From positions 1,054,001 to 1,118,000 of the forward strand of contig NZ_JACHIF010000001.1 of the NCBI RefSeq assembly GCF_014203045.1: a stretch of 64,000 nt of DNA. The letters run 5' to 3'. Shown in pieces: positions 24,062 through 32,312 of this stretch. Under the pieces are notes generated by a model. That model saw nothing but the letters and a program-made list of their open reading frames with translations, made no database searches and was not told where the DNA came from. The stretch's first letter is position 1. Each line of letters starts with the position of its first letter. Position numbers and translations under genes: made by a program. This stretch comes from Prosthecobacter dejongeii. GTDB taxonomy: Bacteria > Verrucomicrobiota > Verrucomicrobiia > Verrucomicrobiales > Verrucomicrobiaceae.

Positions 24062-25210
24062 CTAGGTTTGCAGGCTTTCCGCCGTGGGCAGATGAACGGC
24101 AGCCCGGCAGCCAATCCGTTCCAGCAGGGCCGTCTCCACGGTGAGACCAGGCCCAAAAGCCATGGCACAGAGAGTGGCATGATCTGTTTCCGCTGAGTCG
24201 AGCATCTCTTTCAGCACAAACAGGATGGTGGCGCTGCTCATGTTCCCATAGTCTCGCAGGATGGTGCGTGAGGCCTCCAGAGCTTCAGGCCGGAGGGCTA
24301 GGCTCTCCTGGACTTTATCCAAGATGGAACGGCCCCCGGGATGCACAGCCCATTCCTGCATGGAGTCCACCTTGCAGCCCTGGCGGCCCAAAATGCCATT
24401 GAGCAACTGGCGGATGTTTCCCCCGATGATGTCCGGAACGTAACTGGAGAGGACAATGTTAAATCCCTCATTGCCGATTTCCCAGGCCATTTCGGATTCA
24501 CTGGAGGGAACGAGGGCTGACTCAAAACCCCGCAGCAAGTAAGCAGGCTTTTTATTCATCGGTGATCGTGCACTAACGACCGCCGCTGCCGCACCATCCG
24601 CGAACAAAGAGTTCGCCAAAATGCTGTCGTGATGATCATTGATCTGCATGTGCAGCGTGCAGAGTTCCAGGCAAATGACCAGCACCACAGCCTGCGGATC
24701 GGCCTCGCAAAACTGCGCGGCCATGCGTAGCGCAGGAAAGGCCGCGTAGCAGCCCATGAACCCCAGCGTGTAGCGTTGTACATTCTCCCGCAGGCCTAGC
24801 TCCCGGATAACGTGGTAATCTGGCCCTGGATTGGCAAAGCCGGTGCAAGAGGTGTAGATGATGTGGGTGACGTCTTGCTTCTCAAACCCTGGTGTATCCG
24901 CCAAAGCCCGGCGGGCCACATCCACCGAGAGCTCCCGCGCACAGTGCGTGTAAACGCGATTACGCTCCGCCGTGCCGGGTGGAATGAGGCGCCCCTCCGC
25001 ATCACTGCGGTATAGGCTAGCCTCCGACCCCATGACAAAATCTCCCGTCACACTATGCCGCGTCTCGATGCCGCTGCGATTGTAAATGGCGTGGATGAGG
25101 CGCTTGGTTTTCGGATCCACGGCCCAGTCCTTGAGACGATCTCGCGTATAAGCCTGACTGTAAGTGTAGGCAGGATTACCGGTGGCGATGTGATGAATGT
25201 AAGCAGGCAT
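24062..25210 (-). CDS. Type III polyketide synthase (chalcone/alkylresorcinol synthase-like)
   Basis: A 382-residue homodimeric condensing enzyme of the thiolase fold. The catalytic triad is visible: Cys154 in LGFMGCYAAFPALRM, His290 in WAVHPGGRSILDK and Asn323 in DYGNMSSATILFVL. SCTGFANPGPD and ADGAAAAVV are further family marks. Such enzymes extend an acyl-CoA starter with malonyl-CoA and cyclise the product to alkylresorcinols or alkylpyrones. The downstream fused methyltransferase/FAD hydroxylase (5 bp gap) suggests a methylated and hydroxylated phenolic lipid or pyrone. The upstream YceI-type lipid-binding gene is also 5 bp away, making a tight three-gene operon. The starter unit cannot be predicted by eye. 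Confidence 0.95.
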   Translation of the reverse strand: MPAYIHHIATGNPAYTYSQAYTRDRLKDWAVDPKTKRLIHAIYNRSGIETRHSVTGDFVMGSEASLYRSDAEGRLIPPGTAERNRVYTHCARELSVDVARRALADTPGFEKQDVTHIIYTSCTGFANPGPDYHVIRELGLRENVQRYTLGFMGCYAAFPALRMAAQFCEADPQAVVLVICLELCTLHMQINDHHDSILANSLFADGAAAAVVSARSPMNKKPAYLLRGFESALVPSSESEMAWEIGNEGFNIVLSSYVPDIIGGNIRQLLNGILGRQGCKVDSMQEWAVHPGGRSILDKVQESLALRPEALEASRTILRDYGNMSSATILFVLKEMLDSAETDHATLCAMAFGPGLTVETALLERIGCRAAVHLPTAESLQT

Positions 25211-25215
25211 GGAAA

Positions 25216-25785
25216 TCAGGGCTGGGTGAGGGTGACGCTGGCATGTACCTTCACGGCATCGCCCACGCGGATGAGTAACAGAACCGACGGCACCTCAATG
25301 CCACTGGCCTTGAGAGATACGTCGAAGTCCAGGTCGAAGGTGGCTTTCTTACCCACAAGCTTCCATTGGCTGATGCGGCCCTGGACGCTCTGCTCTTTGC
25401 CTAGAAGCTTCAACTTCATGGGTAAAGTCGAAGGGGTCTTGCCATCCTGAGAGACTTCACCCACAGCGGCATCTATCGCGGCTTCGATCAACGGATACTC
25501 CGTCACTTTCATGGCCTTGCGCATGTTTTCATCGCGCTTCGGTTCAGCCGTGTCCATGGCCTTAGCAGAGACGGTGACCTTGGCAGAAATCTGCGTGGGA
25601 GCACCTGCGGCATCGGAGACCACAACGGTGGTGAAAGGCTGGGCGGCTACCTGTCCTGCCCAATCATGGAGCGTGGAAGTGCCCGCAAAGGTGATGGCGG
25701 CAGTGCCTGCCCAATTCGCACGACTTTGTGCAAAAACAGGATGCGCAAAACAAAGCGTTAAAAACAAACAACAACGTAAAAGCAT
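25216..25785 (-). CDS. YceI-family periplasmic lipid-binding-like protein
   Basis: A 189-residue exported protein (signal peptide MLLRCCLFLTLCFAHPVFAQ). It has the YceI-like beta-barrel pattern: FAGTSTLHDWAGQV, ISAKVTVSAKAMDTAEPKRDENMRKAMKV, YPLIEAAIDAAVGEV, and a C-terminal SVLLLIRVGDAVKVHASVTLT. YceI relatives hold polyprenyl or fatty lipids in a lipocalin-like cavity. As first gene of the operon with a type III polyketide synthase and the fused tailoring enzyme, it could bind or carry the phenolic lipid product in the periplasm; that is inference. The ribosome-binding site before the ATG is weak. Confidence 0.85.
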   Translation of the reverse strand: MLLRCCLFLTLCFAHPVFAQSRANWAGTAAITFAGTSTLHDWAGQVAAQPFTTVVVSDAAGAPTQISAKVTVSAKAMDTAEPKRDENMRKAMKVTEYPLIEAAIDAAVGEVSQDGKTPSTLPMKLKLLGKEQSVQGRISQWKLVGKKATFDLDFDVSLKASGIEVPSVLLLIRVGDAVKVHASVTLTQP

Positions 25786-25865
25786 AACAGAAGGAATGAA
25801 GAAAAGGTGACTAAAACAAAGATGAAGAAAACATGGTTAGGGTGCTTCCCAGCACAGCCCATGCC

Positions 25866-26174
25866 TTATCTCAAATCTATACAGAGCCACCGATGTAAAC
25901 GCGTTCCCTGAAACCACCCGCGTCTTTCATTCTGCCAGACCCGGAAGGTGTATCCAAGGCACATGCCCTGCCTGAACGATAGCAGATCCAAGGTTGTGAA
26001 ATCCACTGCCGCCCACTCCAGCCCTGTCTCTTGCTCAGCGCTAAGAGTGTCTAAGACCTCAGTCACAAGTTCCGGCAAAACGGTCTGCTGCGCCTGCTCT
26101 GCCAGCGCAGACGCCTCCACCATCAAGGCAAAGAACGCCAGGAAGAGCCAGAACCATTTTCGAGAGAGAGCCAT
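25866..26174 (-). CDS. Small secreted hypothetical protein
   Basis: A 102-residue protein beginning MALSRKWFWLFLAFFALMVEASALAEQ, a convincing signal peptide. The mature part has an acidic helix (VTEVLDTLSAEQETGLEWAAVDFTTLDLL) and a C-terminal region with two cysteines (GMCLGYTF, WLCIDLR). I do not recognise it. An in-frame start at 26279 would put 35 residues ahead of the signal peptide and is unlikely. It lies 145 bp after the Ig-like gene on the same strand and could be an independent unit. Confidence 0.55.
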   Translation of the reverse strand: MALSRKWFWLFLAFFALMVEASALAEQAQQTVLPELVTEVLDTLSAEQETGLEWAAVDFTTLDLLSFRQGMCLGYTFRVWQNERRGWFQGTRLHRWLCIDLR

Positions 26175-26319
26175 GTCAAAAAAGCAGCCCCACAGGAACG
26201 GTGTGGTGCCCGCTTTCTGTGTGACACTGAGTGGCTGGGAATGCTCAATCCCAACGAAGGATATTTGATTCGTCATCATTTGTTAGGATTGAGTCTCGAC
26301 AGCTCTAACTAAAAGCCCT

Positions 26320-29277
26320 TTAAGGCAGCGGTTGAAGCAGGCTAAATCCGCCCGAGAGGATGGGTGTAGCGGTGGCCTTTTCATTGAGTTGCGGAATCTG
26401 AGGCAGCAGGAAGTAGCCCACCGCCTTCACAGAACCATCCGCCAGGCGCACTACCTGTCCCACCAAGGGGACTTTAGCCCGGGTAAGCGGTGGACTGGTT
26501 TCGACCAACGTGAAGCTGCCACTGACTTTGCCAGTGCCTGGGGTAATGGTGAGCGCTACTTTACCCGGATTTTCCGTGATGATCGGCAACACGACTTTGT
26601 TCGCCGCGGTGAAGGTGAATTGAAGCCTCGGATCTGTCGCCGAGAAGGATAATCCACCCTCGGTTAAATCCAAAGTTACATTGCCCACGGTGGGCAAGCC
26701 AAGGATGGCTTTGGTCTTGCTGGATTCAGCCAAGTAAGCCCCTGCTGCCGTGAGTGGCACATCTCCAAAAGAGGCAGGATAGAGACGTGATACCGTGACC
26801 GGTTTCACCCAACTCAAGCCACCGAGGATGACATTGTCCTCAAAACCCGCCCCCTGAAGGTCCAGCAGCAGCTCGCCCTGCACGCTGCCTAACTTTTTAT
26901 AAAGCGGAGTGTAAACTGCCAATTGCCCCTGCGAGCTGAGAAAGCTGCTGCTCGTAATGGTCTCCCCATCGGCCGTTTTACCCAGCAGGATTAAGGTGCC
27001 TGCAGGGGTGACACTGAAAGTGGCAAACCCTGTGCCGTGAGGGATGGTGAGCGAACTCCGATCCCTCGCTTCTTGAAGGTCCAAGGCCAGACTGTAGTAA
27101 CCCACATAAGCGGTCGCGGGCTGGTCTCGCACATGCCAGGCATTGCGCCAGCCATTCACCGCCGCAGCACCAAGCTGGCCCGTCACTTCACCTGTGCCAG
27201 CTTCCAGATTGAGGGTAAGCGTCTGCCCACCTAGAACCACCGAGATATGAGGCGCGGAGGCATTCAAGAAACCCTTCGCTGAATAGGCCATGCCTGCTGC
27301 TGCTGCACCACTGGTGGGAAGGGCCCCGGTGACCTTCAAGGTATAAGCCCCCAGGGAGGTGGTGGTGAGGGAGAAGGTACCGCCTAGACCTTTATTAGCT
27401 CCCGCTTCACGCTTGATCAAACCCGTAAAGTTCCCGACCTGATGTACGTCCAAAGCATTCACCACCCACGGTGCTACGACTACCGCACTCACCCCACCCG
27501 CATTGCTAGCACGCACTTGCACCTCATAGCGCCCCGGCACCGTGGCACGGCCTTTGATGACACCCGTGCTAGGCACAAAAGTGAGGCCCTTCGGCAGCCC
27601 GGTAATGGCAAAAGTTTTGGGGTAGTTTGAAGCCGTCACGATCTGATTGACCAAGGCACCCAAGGTGGTGGGAGAAAACGCCACCGGATCCACGATCGGA
27701 GCCAGATAAGTGGCAGAAACGGGCAACGTCAGCGATTTCACAAGAACCACCGGACTGCCATCCGTCAAACGCACGGTGAAGGTGGCACTGCCTGACGCTG
27801 TGGGTATTCCCGACAACACGCCGGCTGGGCTGAGCGTGATGCCTGCTGGCGGTGCGCCCGAGGCGATCTCCCAGGTGTAGGGACCCGTCCCGCCGGTGTG
27901 CTGCAAGCTGTGAGAAAACGCCACCCCTTGAACAGCCGTGGGTAGCACAGCCGTGCGGATGACGAGATCCGTCAACGGAAGCGTGAAAACTTTGGTCGCG
28001 ACCCGTGCCTGCACATCAGCCACCTCCACGGTGAAGCTGTTGCGGCTGGAAGATTGCGGCGTGCCAGATAACAGGCCTTGATCACTCAACGTTAGACCTG
28101 CTGGCAAGACGCCCTCACTGACGCGCCAAGTGTAGGGACCCGTCCCGCCGATGACGCTCAAAGACGTGCTGTAGATGTTGCCCACGAAACCGGTGGCCAA
28201 AGTGGAGGCTGTCAAAATCGTCGGCTCCGCCGGAGCCGTAACGGATACCGTGACCGTGCTGGAATCTACTCCGCCAGGCAAGGCGGCGTTACTCACTCTC
28301 ACCCAATAGCTGGTGCTGGTAAGCAAGCTCGGGGTGGTGAAGGAGGCGGCATTGGTACCGACTGGGGTGGTGATGAGCCCACTCACACCCTGATACCACT
28401 GGTAAGTTAGAGGGCCATCCCCAGTGGCTACCACAGAGAGGGTCGTGCTTTGCCCGCTGTTGACCTGAGTTGAAACAGGTTGCTCCGCGATGGCTGCTGG
28501 CTGCAGCACAGTGACTGTGGCCGTATTTGACTGTGCCCCACCAGGGTTTGCCGCGTTGCTTACTTTGACCCAGTAACTCTTCGTCGCCGTGAGATTCGGG
28601 GTGGTGAAGCTTGCCGCATTCGTCCCTACGGGTTGGGTGGTGACACCACTGGCCCCTTCATACCATTGATAAGTCAACGGTGCGCCACCGGTTGCCGAAA
28701 CGGTTAAAGTGGCTGTGCTGCCGCTGCTGATGGTAGTCGAGGCCGGGTGCGTGCCAATGGCAGCGCCTGCACCGGCAGAGACTTGCAGAGTAAAGCTGGC
28801 CTGCGCAGATCGCCCGCTGAAGTTGGCATTTTCCCACCCTCGAATGGTGACCACATGGTTGCCTGTCTGGGTCGTCGTCCCTGTCAGCGTGGTCGTTTTA
28901 CTTTTAGCATTCGCGAGCGTTAGGCCACTCGGCAAAGTGCCGCTGGAAACAGACCACGACTGAGGGGTGTGCCCACCACCACCCACGATCTGAAAGACCC
29001 CTGCGAGATTGGTTCCTGCCGTCACTGGCACGGTGGCAGAGCCTGCGGAAGGGGCCACTTGGCTGACGGAGGTGGCCCCTGCCACACTGTCAAAAGCCCC
29101 CAGCCCGACCACACTGGTAATGACGAACTTCGTCGTATCCACAAAGGCTGCTGAAGTCAGTAACTTGGCCTCTGGGAAAAGCATCTGCACAATCGGCGAA
29201 CGCTGAAACAGGAGCAGCAATGAGCTGTATCTGGAAAAGGGTTTCTTGAACTTATCGATCACGGAAAAGAGATTCAT
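26320..29277 (-). CDS. Large Ig-like/cadherin-like surface protein with candidate flavinylation motif
   Basis: A protein of 985 residues from the ATG at 29277 (MNLFSVIDKFKKPFSR). There is no classical N-terminal signal; a hydrophobic stretch lies at about residues 42-60. Directly after it comes DSVAGAT (residues 63-69), close to the D-x-x-(S/T)-G-A-(T/S) motif that ApbE modifies with FMN. Then follow bacterial Ig-like repeats with TYQWYEGASGV and SYWVKVSNAANPGG (two copies, about 175-345), two to three putative-Ig/cadherin-like repeats with GGTGPYTWRVSEGVLPAGLTL and SGTP (about 355-560), and a C-terminal region of duplicated beta domains (FTGLIKREAGANKGLGGTFSL). It is the last gene of the ApbE-DUF4266 run, 37 bp after the DUF4266 gene. 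It may be the extracellular carrier of the flavin. Confidence 0.8.
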   Translation of the reverse strand: MNLFSVIDKFKKPFSRYSSLLLLFQRSPIVQMLFPEAKLLTSAAFVDTTKFVITSVVGLGAFDSVAGATSVSQVAPSAGSATVPVTAGTNLAGVFQIVGGGGHTPQSWSVSSGTLPSGLTLANAKSKTTTLTGTTTQTGNHVVTIRGWENANFSGRSAQASFTLQVSAGAGAAIGTHPASTTISSGSTATLTVSATGGAPLTYQWYEGASGVTTQPVGTNAASFTTPNLTATKSYWVKVSNAANPGGAQSNTATVTVLQPAAIAEQPVSTQVNSGQSTTLSVVATGDGPLTYQWYQGVSGLITTPVGTNAASFTTPSLLTSTSYWVRVSNAALPGGVDSSTVTVSVTAPAEPTILTASTLATGFVGNIYSTSLSVIGGTGPYTWRVSEGVLPAGLTLSDQGLLSGTPQSSSRNSFTVEVADVQARVATKVFTLPLTDLVIRTAVLPTAVQGVAFSHSLQHTGGTGPYTWEIASGAPPAGITLSPAGVLSGIPTASGSATFTVRLTDGSPVVLVKSLTLPVSATYLAPIVDPVAFSPTTLGALVNQIVTASNYPKTFAITGLPKGLTFVPSTGVIKGRATVPGRYEVQVRASNAGGVSAVVVAPWVVNALDVHQVGNFTGLIKREAGANKGLGGTFSLTTTSLGAYTLKVTGALPTSGAAAAGMAYSAKGFLNASAPHISVVLGGQTLTLNLEAGTGEVTGQLGAAAVNGWRNAWHVRDQPATAYVGYYSLALDLQEARDRSSLTIPHGTGFATFSVTPAGTLILLGKTADGETITSSSFLSSQGQLAVYTPLYKKLGSVQGELLLDLQGAGFEDNVILGGLSWVKPVTVSRLYPASFGDVPLTAAGAYLAESSKTKAILGLPTVGNVTLDLTEGGLSFSATDPRLQFTFTAANKVVLPIITENPGKVALTITPGTGKVSGSFTLVETSPPLTRAKVPLVGQVVRLADGSVKAVGYFLLPQIPQLNEKATATPILSGGFSLLQPLP
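29071..29091 (-). other. DSVAGAT candidate FMN-acceptor motif in the Ig-like protein
   Basis: These codons encode Asp-Ser-Val-Ala-Gly-Ala-Thr. The ApbE target motif in NqrB, NqrC and RnfG/D-type proteins is Asp-x-x-(Ser/Thr)-Gly-Ala-(Thr/Ser), with FMN joined to the final Thr/Ser. Here only the fourth position (Ala) departs. Nearness to a hydrophobic segment means it could instead be part of an export signal. Confidence 0.45.
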
Positions 29278-29314
29278 AAGACTTGGATTTTGAAGGGAAA
29301 AAGATCTGTCAGGG

Positions 29315-29542
29315 TTAATTGCATCCGCAGCCGCCGCCACCTACCCCACCGCCGCCGTAACTGGCCTCGCGAGAAAAGTAGGCATGATTGGTCATCGCCA
29401 GAAACAGCGTATCGCGCTCTGGGCTCATCAGAGGATTGGCAAGGTTTCCCCTCTCAAAAGGCCTCACGCGCACCAGGTGGCTGGAGCAACTGCTCAAGGT
29501 GGCGGCCACAGTGACCGCTAAGAAAAGTAAACGAGGTTTCAT
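29315..29542 (-). CDS. DUF4266 lipoprotein with Cys-Gly-Cys tail
   Basis: A 75-residue lipoprotein: signal MKPRLLFLAVTVAATLSSCSS with lipobox LSSC (Cys19), then VRPFERGNLANPLMS, a middle helix (RDTLFLAMTNHAYFSREAS) and a glycine-rich end GGGGVGGGGCGCN. The order ERG-LA-P-M, H-x-x-x-SREA, glycine tail with CGC is the DUF4266 pattern. This family occurs beside DUF3570, ApbE and thioredoxin genes, as it does here. The terminal cysteine pair may bind metal, exchange disulfides with the neighbouring TlpA protein, or carry a modification; none is proven. It lies 22 bp after the tlpA-like gene. Confidence 0.85.
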   Translation of the reverse strand: MKPRLLFLAVTVAATLSSCSSHLVRVRPFERGNLANPLMSPERDTLFLAMTNHAYFSREASYGGGGVGGGGCGCN

Positions 29543-29563
29543 CTGGATCAGGGAAGTGAGGGT

Positions 29564-30052
29564 TTATTGGGCGAGCAGTTCCTCGATCTCTTTCACGTAT
29601 TCGGCTTCCGTCTTTGCGCCTTTGAAGCCCTTATGGATGTGGCGGATTTTGCCATCTCGCCCGACGAGGTAGCTAGTCGGCATGGTGGGCGGATTAAAAA
29701 AGGCGGCCGCCTTCTGCTGAGTGTCGTGAACCAGGGCGAAACCTACGGGGTTCTTCGCGGCAAAGGCCTGGTACTTTTCCGCTTCTTCATCTACCCCGAT
29801 GCCGATGATGACGAGACCTTTCTTAGCATAGGTATCGTGCAGGCGAGCCATCGTAGAAAAGGATGCTTTGCATGGCGCGCACCAGGAGGCCCAGAAATCG
29901 ACCAGGACGACTTTTCCCGCTGTTTTAGGCAGCGTTGCGCTGGGCAATAGACTTTTGAGGTCCGGCAGGGTTGAGCCCGTGGCGGGTTCGCCTGCAAAGC
30001 TCATGGTTAGGCCGAGACACAGGGTGCTGATAAGAGTGACGATGTATTTCAT
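29564..30052 (-). CDS. TlpA-family periplasmic thioredoxin
   Basis: A 162-residue exported thiol-disulfide oxidoreductase. The start at 30052 gives a signal peptide (MKYIVTLISTLCLGLTMSFAG); an upstream extension to 30289 would read through the ApbE gene in another frame and is rejected. The domain has VVLVDFWASWCAPCKASF (active-site CAPC), VIIGIGVDEEAEKYQAFA and MPTSYLVGRDGKIRHIHKG with the cis-proline. TlpA proteins keep periplasmic cysteines reduced, for example in metal-site assembly. Position between apbE and the Cys-tailed DUF4266 lipoprotein makes the latter the obvious partner. Confidence 0.9.
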   Translation of the reverse strand: MKYIVTLISTLCLGLTMSFAGEPATGSTLPDLKSLLPSATLPKTAGKVVLVDFWASWCAPCKASFSTMARLHDTYAKKGLVIIGIGVDEEAEKYQAFAAKNPVGFALVHDTQQKAAAFFNPPTMPTSYLVGRDGKIRHIHKGFKGAKTEAEYVKEIEELLAQ

Positions 30053-30078
30053 AGGATGACTAAGGTTGGGTGTTTGAG

Positions 30079-31056
30079 TTAAGCTGACTGGACTTGATAC
30101 TGACGAAAATGACGGGTGGCTGTGACTCCCTGCTCCCCCTGCAGACAGGCCTCCACACCTGGGGCGCTTTCTGCGAACTGGAGACCCTCCTTTCGCCCCA
30201 GCACAAAGACACAGGTGGAGTAAATGCCGGCGATGAGGGAAGTGGGTGCCACCACCGTCACCGCACGCAGCCCATGGCGCACAGGCCATCCCGTACGGCG
30301 GTCTAGGATATGGCCATAGCGCACGCCTCCGTGCTCAAAGCGCCGGGCATAGTCGCCTGATGCGCACACGGCATAACCTGAGACGGCAAGACCTCCGATG
30401 CAGCGGTCCGTCTGCACGCCATCCTGAATGCCTACATGCCAGAACGGATGCTGCCCATTCCCGCCCAAGGCCAGAATGTCACGCCCCAGATCCACCAGGA
30501 TATCCACGATGCCGTGGCGACGAGCGATGGCGATGACTTGATCCACCGCATGCTCTTTGCCAAAACCTCCGAAGTCGAGGCCCATGCCCGTTCTGGGGAG
30601 GTAGATCTTCCCAGGCTTGCGCTCCACTTCTTTCCAGTTGGACAAGGTGAGGGCCTTCTGCACTTCAGCCTCCAGCGGCAGCCGCTCATGCACTTTCTTC
30701 CAATCCCAGAGCTGGATCAGCGGCAGCATGGCGGGATCGAGCAAACCTTCTGTTAGGCGGTGCATGGCCTCACCCATGTCGAGCATCTGCTCCATCTCCG
30801 CATCAATTTCGACCCAGCGCTGCCCGGCCGCCTGATTGATTTGTGATAGCAGCGAGTCCGGTCGAAAACGCGAAAACTTGGCTTCAAATTCGCCTAACCA
30901 GCCCAGCGCTTCTGCTAGGAACTTCAGGGCCGCTTTCTGGTCCTCGCAGCGAAACTGGATGACACAGGCGGTGCCCATCGCCTTGAAGGCTAGGCTGCGC
31001 ACGCCTCGGCTATCTGGAGGGATGACGGCAGGTGTGGATGATGCGGCTTTAGACAT
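30079..31056 (-). CDS. apbE: FAD:protein FMN transferase
   Basis: ApbE enzymes move FMN from FAD to a Thr/Ser of exported target proteins. The 325-residue protein shows FKAMGTACVIQF, EFEAKFSRFRPDSLLSQIN (the E-x-x-x-S-x-x-x-x-S-x-x-x-x-N pattern), GMGLDFGGFGKEHAVDQV, DILVDLGRDILALGG and the C-terminal RYGHILDRRTGWPV with the metal/FAD-binding HI-DPxTG-like block. It has no obvious N-terminal export signal (MSKAASSTPAVIPPDSRG), so it may act in the cytoplasm or be exported atypically. It follows the DUF3570 gene by 8 bp. Two candidate targets with DxxxGA(S/T) are encoded in the same run. Confidence 0.95.
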   Translation of the reverse strand: MSKAASSTPAVIPPDSRGVRSLAFKAMGTACVIQFRCEDQKAALKFLAEALGWLGEFEAKFSRFRPDSLLSQINQAAGQRWVEIDAEMEQMLDMGEAMHRLTEGLLDPAMLPLIQLWDWKKVHERLPLEAEVQKALTLSNWKEVERKPGKIYLPRTGMGLDFGGFGKEHAVDQVIAIARRHGIVDILVDLGRDILALGGNGQHPFWHVGIQDGVQTDRCIGGLAVSGYAVCASGDYARRFEHGGVRYGHILDRRTGWPVRHGLRAVTVVAPTSLIAGIYSTCVFVLGRKEGLQFAESAPGVEACLQGEQGVTATRHFRQYQVQSA

Positions 31057-31064
31057 GATCGTGT

Positions 31065-32221
31065 TTAAAATTGGATGTTCACACCAAAGGTCCAGATATT
31101 GGCCGTGGGGTAGGCCGCTGCGGGGGCTTGGTGAGCGCCCCAGCCACTCATGTCGTAATGCTCATAGGCTGCGGAAAGGGCGATGTTTTCCGTCAGCCGA
31201 TAACGTGTCTTGATGCCTAGACTCAGTGTGTTCATCGAGGAAAGACGATAGTCTGCCGAGTAGTGAGGCCCCTTTCCCGCAGGGTATTCTTCAGGCGTGG
31301 CGTTCGGCACCTCATCCAAGGTCCGATAAAAAAAATCTGCCGCGTTTTGGCGATAGTATCGGCAGAAAGGTGTGACCTCCAGCCGGTCCCACAGACCTTG
31401 CCGCCACTCCACCTGAAGACTCTGTGAGAAGACGCCGTAGTCATCCTGAGACAGTCGCAACGTGGCATCCAGGGCAGCCTGCACTTTGTCAAAGTAATGC
31501 GTGCCCTGCATTTGCAAAACACCCCGCAGCCGGCTGTCGGGTCGGTTCTCCCGGTATAAATTGACTGTGGGAATGTCTATCATTCCGCCCGCACCATCTG
31601 GCAATGAAACGATGTCCGTTCTTTGAATGGCTTTATACGGATCGTTCAGGTAACCTTCGCTATAACCGACAGTGAGATTGGCCGCCAAGATGGTGTTTTT
31701 ATCCAGCAACTGGGTGAGGCCCATGAAAAGGTCATAACTTCGTTTCGTTTGGTCTTCGAGGCCGAAGACCTTCACCGAATCGTCCAAATAATTGAACCCA
31801 AACGCCAAGGTGGTATTTTTCTGATTCAGTTCCCAGCGGTCGCTCAAGGATATTCCATTCGAGAGGTAGTCACTCTCTTTGCTGCGAGATAACTCCAGTT
31901 CCACGCGGTGATCACCGATCTGCTGGGATAACGCACCGAGGATGCCATTGCGCACATCTTCCAGGTCCGCCAGGAAAGGCTGCACCCCCCCGGCAATGCC
32001 CCAGTGGGTGAAGCCCCACTGATGGCATCTGACAAAAACTGGTACCGAAAGACGGTCTGATCCGTGAGGTACATCTCCCCCCGGAAATACCACGACTCCA
32101 CATTGATCCGGCCATTGGATTCATCATAGATCTGGTAACTGGTATCGAACTTCAAACGCTCTGCGGCCTCCACTGCCAAGGAAGGCAAAAGCAAGGGTGC
32201 CAAAGCGAGAGGTTTTCTCAT
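31065..32221 (-). pseudogene. DUF3570 outer-membrane-barrel-like protein, frameshifted in a G7 tract
   Basis: Two overlapping frames together encode one DUF3570 protein. The first frame starts MRKPLALAPLLLPSLAVEAAERLKF (signal peptide) at 32221 and reads RINVESWYFRGEMYLTD, FLSDAISGASPTGALPGG. The second frame, from about 31990 to 31065, continues VQPFLADLEDVRNGIL, DHRVELELSRSKESDYLSNG, ELNQKNTTLAFGFNY and ends in alternating strands to NIWTFGVNIQF, typical of a beta-barrel with a terminal aromatic residue. The join lies at seven consecutive G (minus strand; 31985-31991); eight G would restore one frame. Either a real lesion, slipped-strand phase variation, or a sequencing error. The DAISGAS segment resembles an ApbE acceptor motif. 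It is 8 bp upstream of apbE and follows the RND pump gene. Confidence 0.8.
32009..32029 (-). other. DAISGAS candidate FMN-acceptor motif in the DUF3570 protein
   Basis: These codons encode Asp-Ala-Ile-Ser-Gly-Ala-Ser (residues 65-71 of the DUF3570 product), an exact fit to the D-x-x-(S/T)-G-A-(T/S) consensus for covalent FMN attachment by ApbE. It lies just before the G7 frameshift site and 1 kb upstream of the apbE gene itself. Confidence 0.55.
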
Positions 32222-32312
32222 GCCAGGCTTTCGAAGAAAGGACTTCCAAGAGGAGTCTGGCGATGCAGAAGGAGGAGTGCACATGATGGGAAAAAATTAA
32301 GGTGTGTCTGAC

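Noticed and set aside
30053-30289. N-terminal extension of the TlpA protein to 30289
   Set aside because: It overlaps the apbE gene in another frame and would bury the signal peptide at residue 80.
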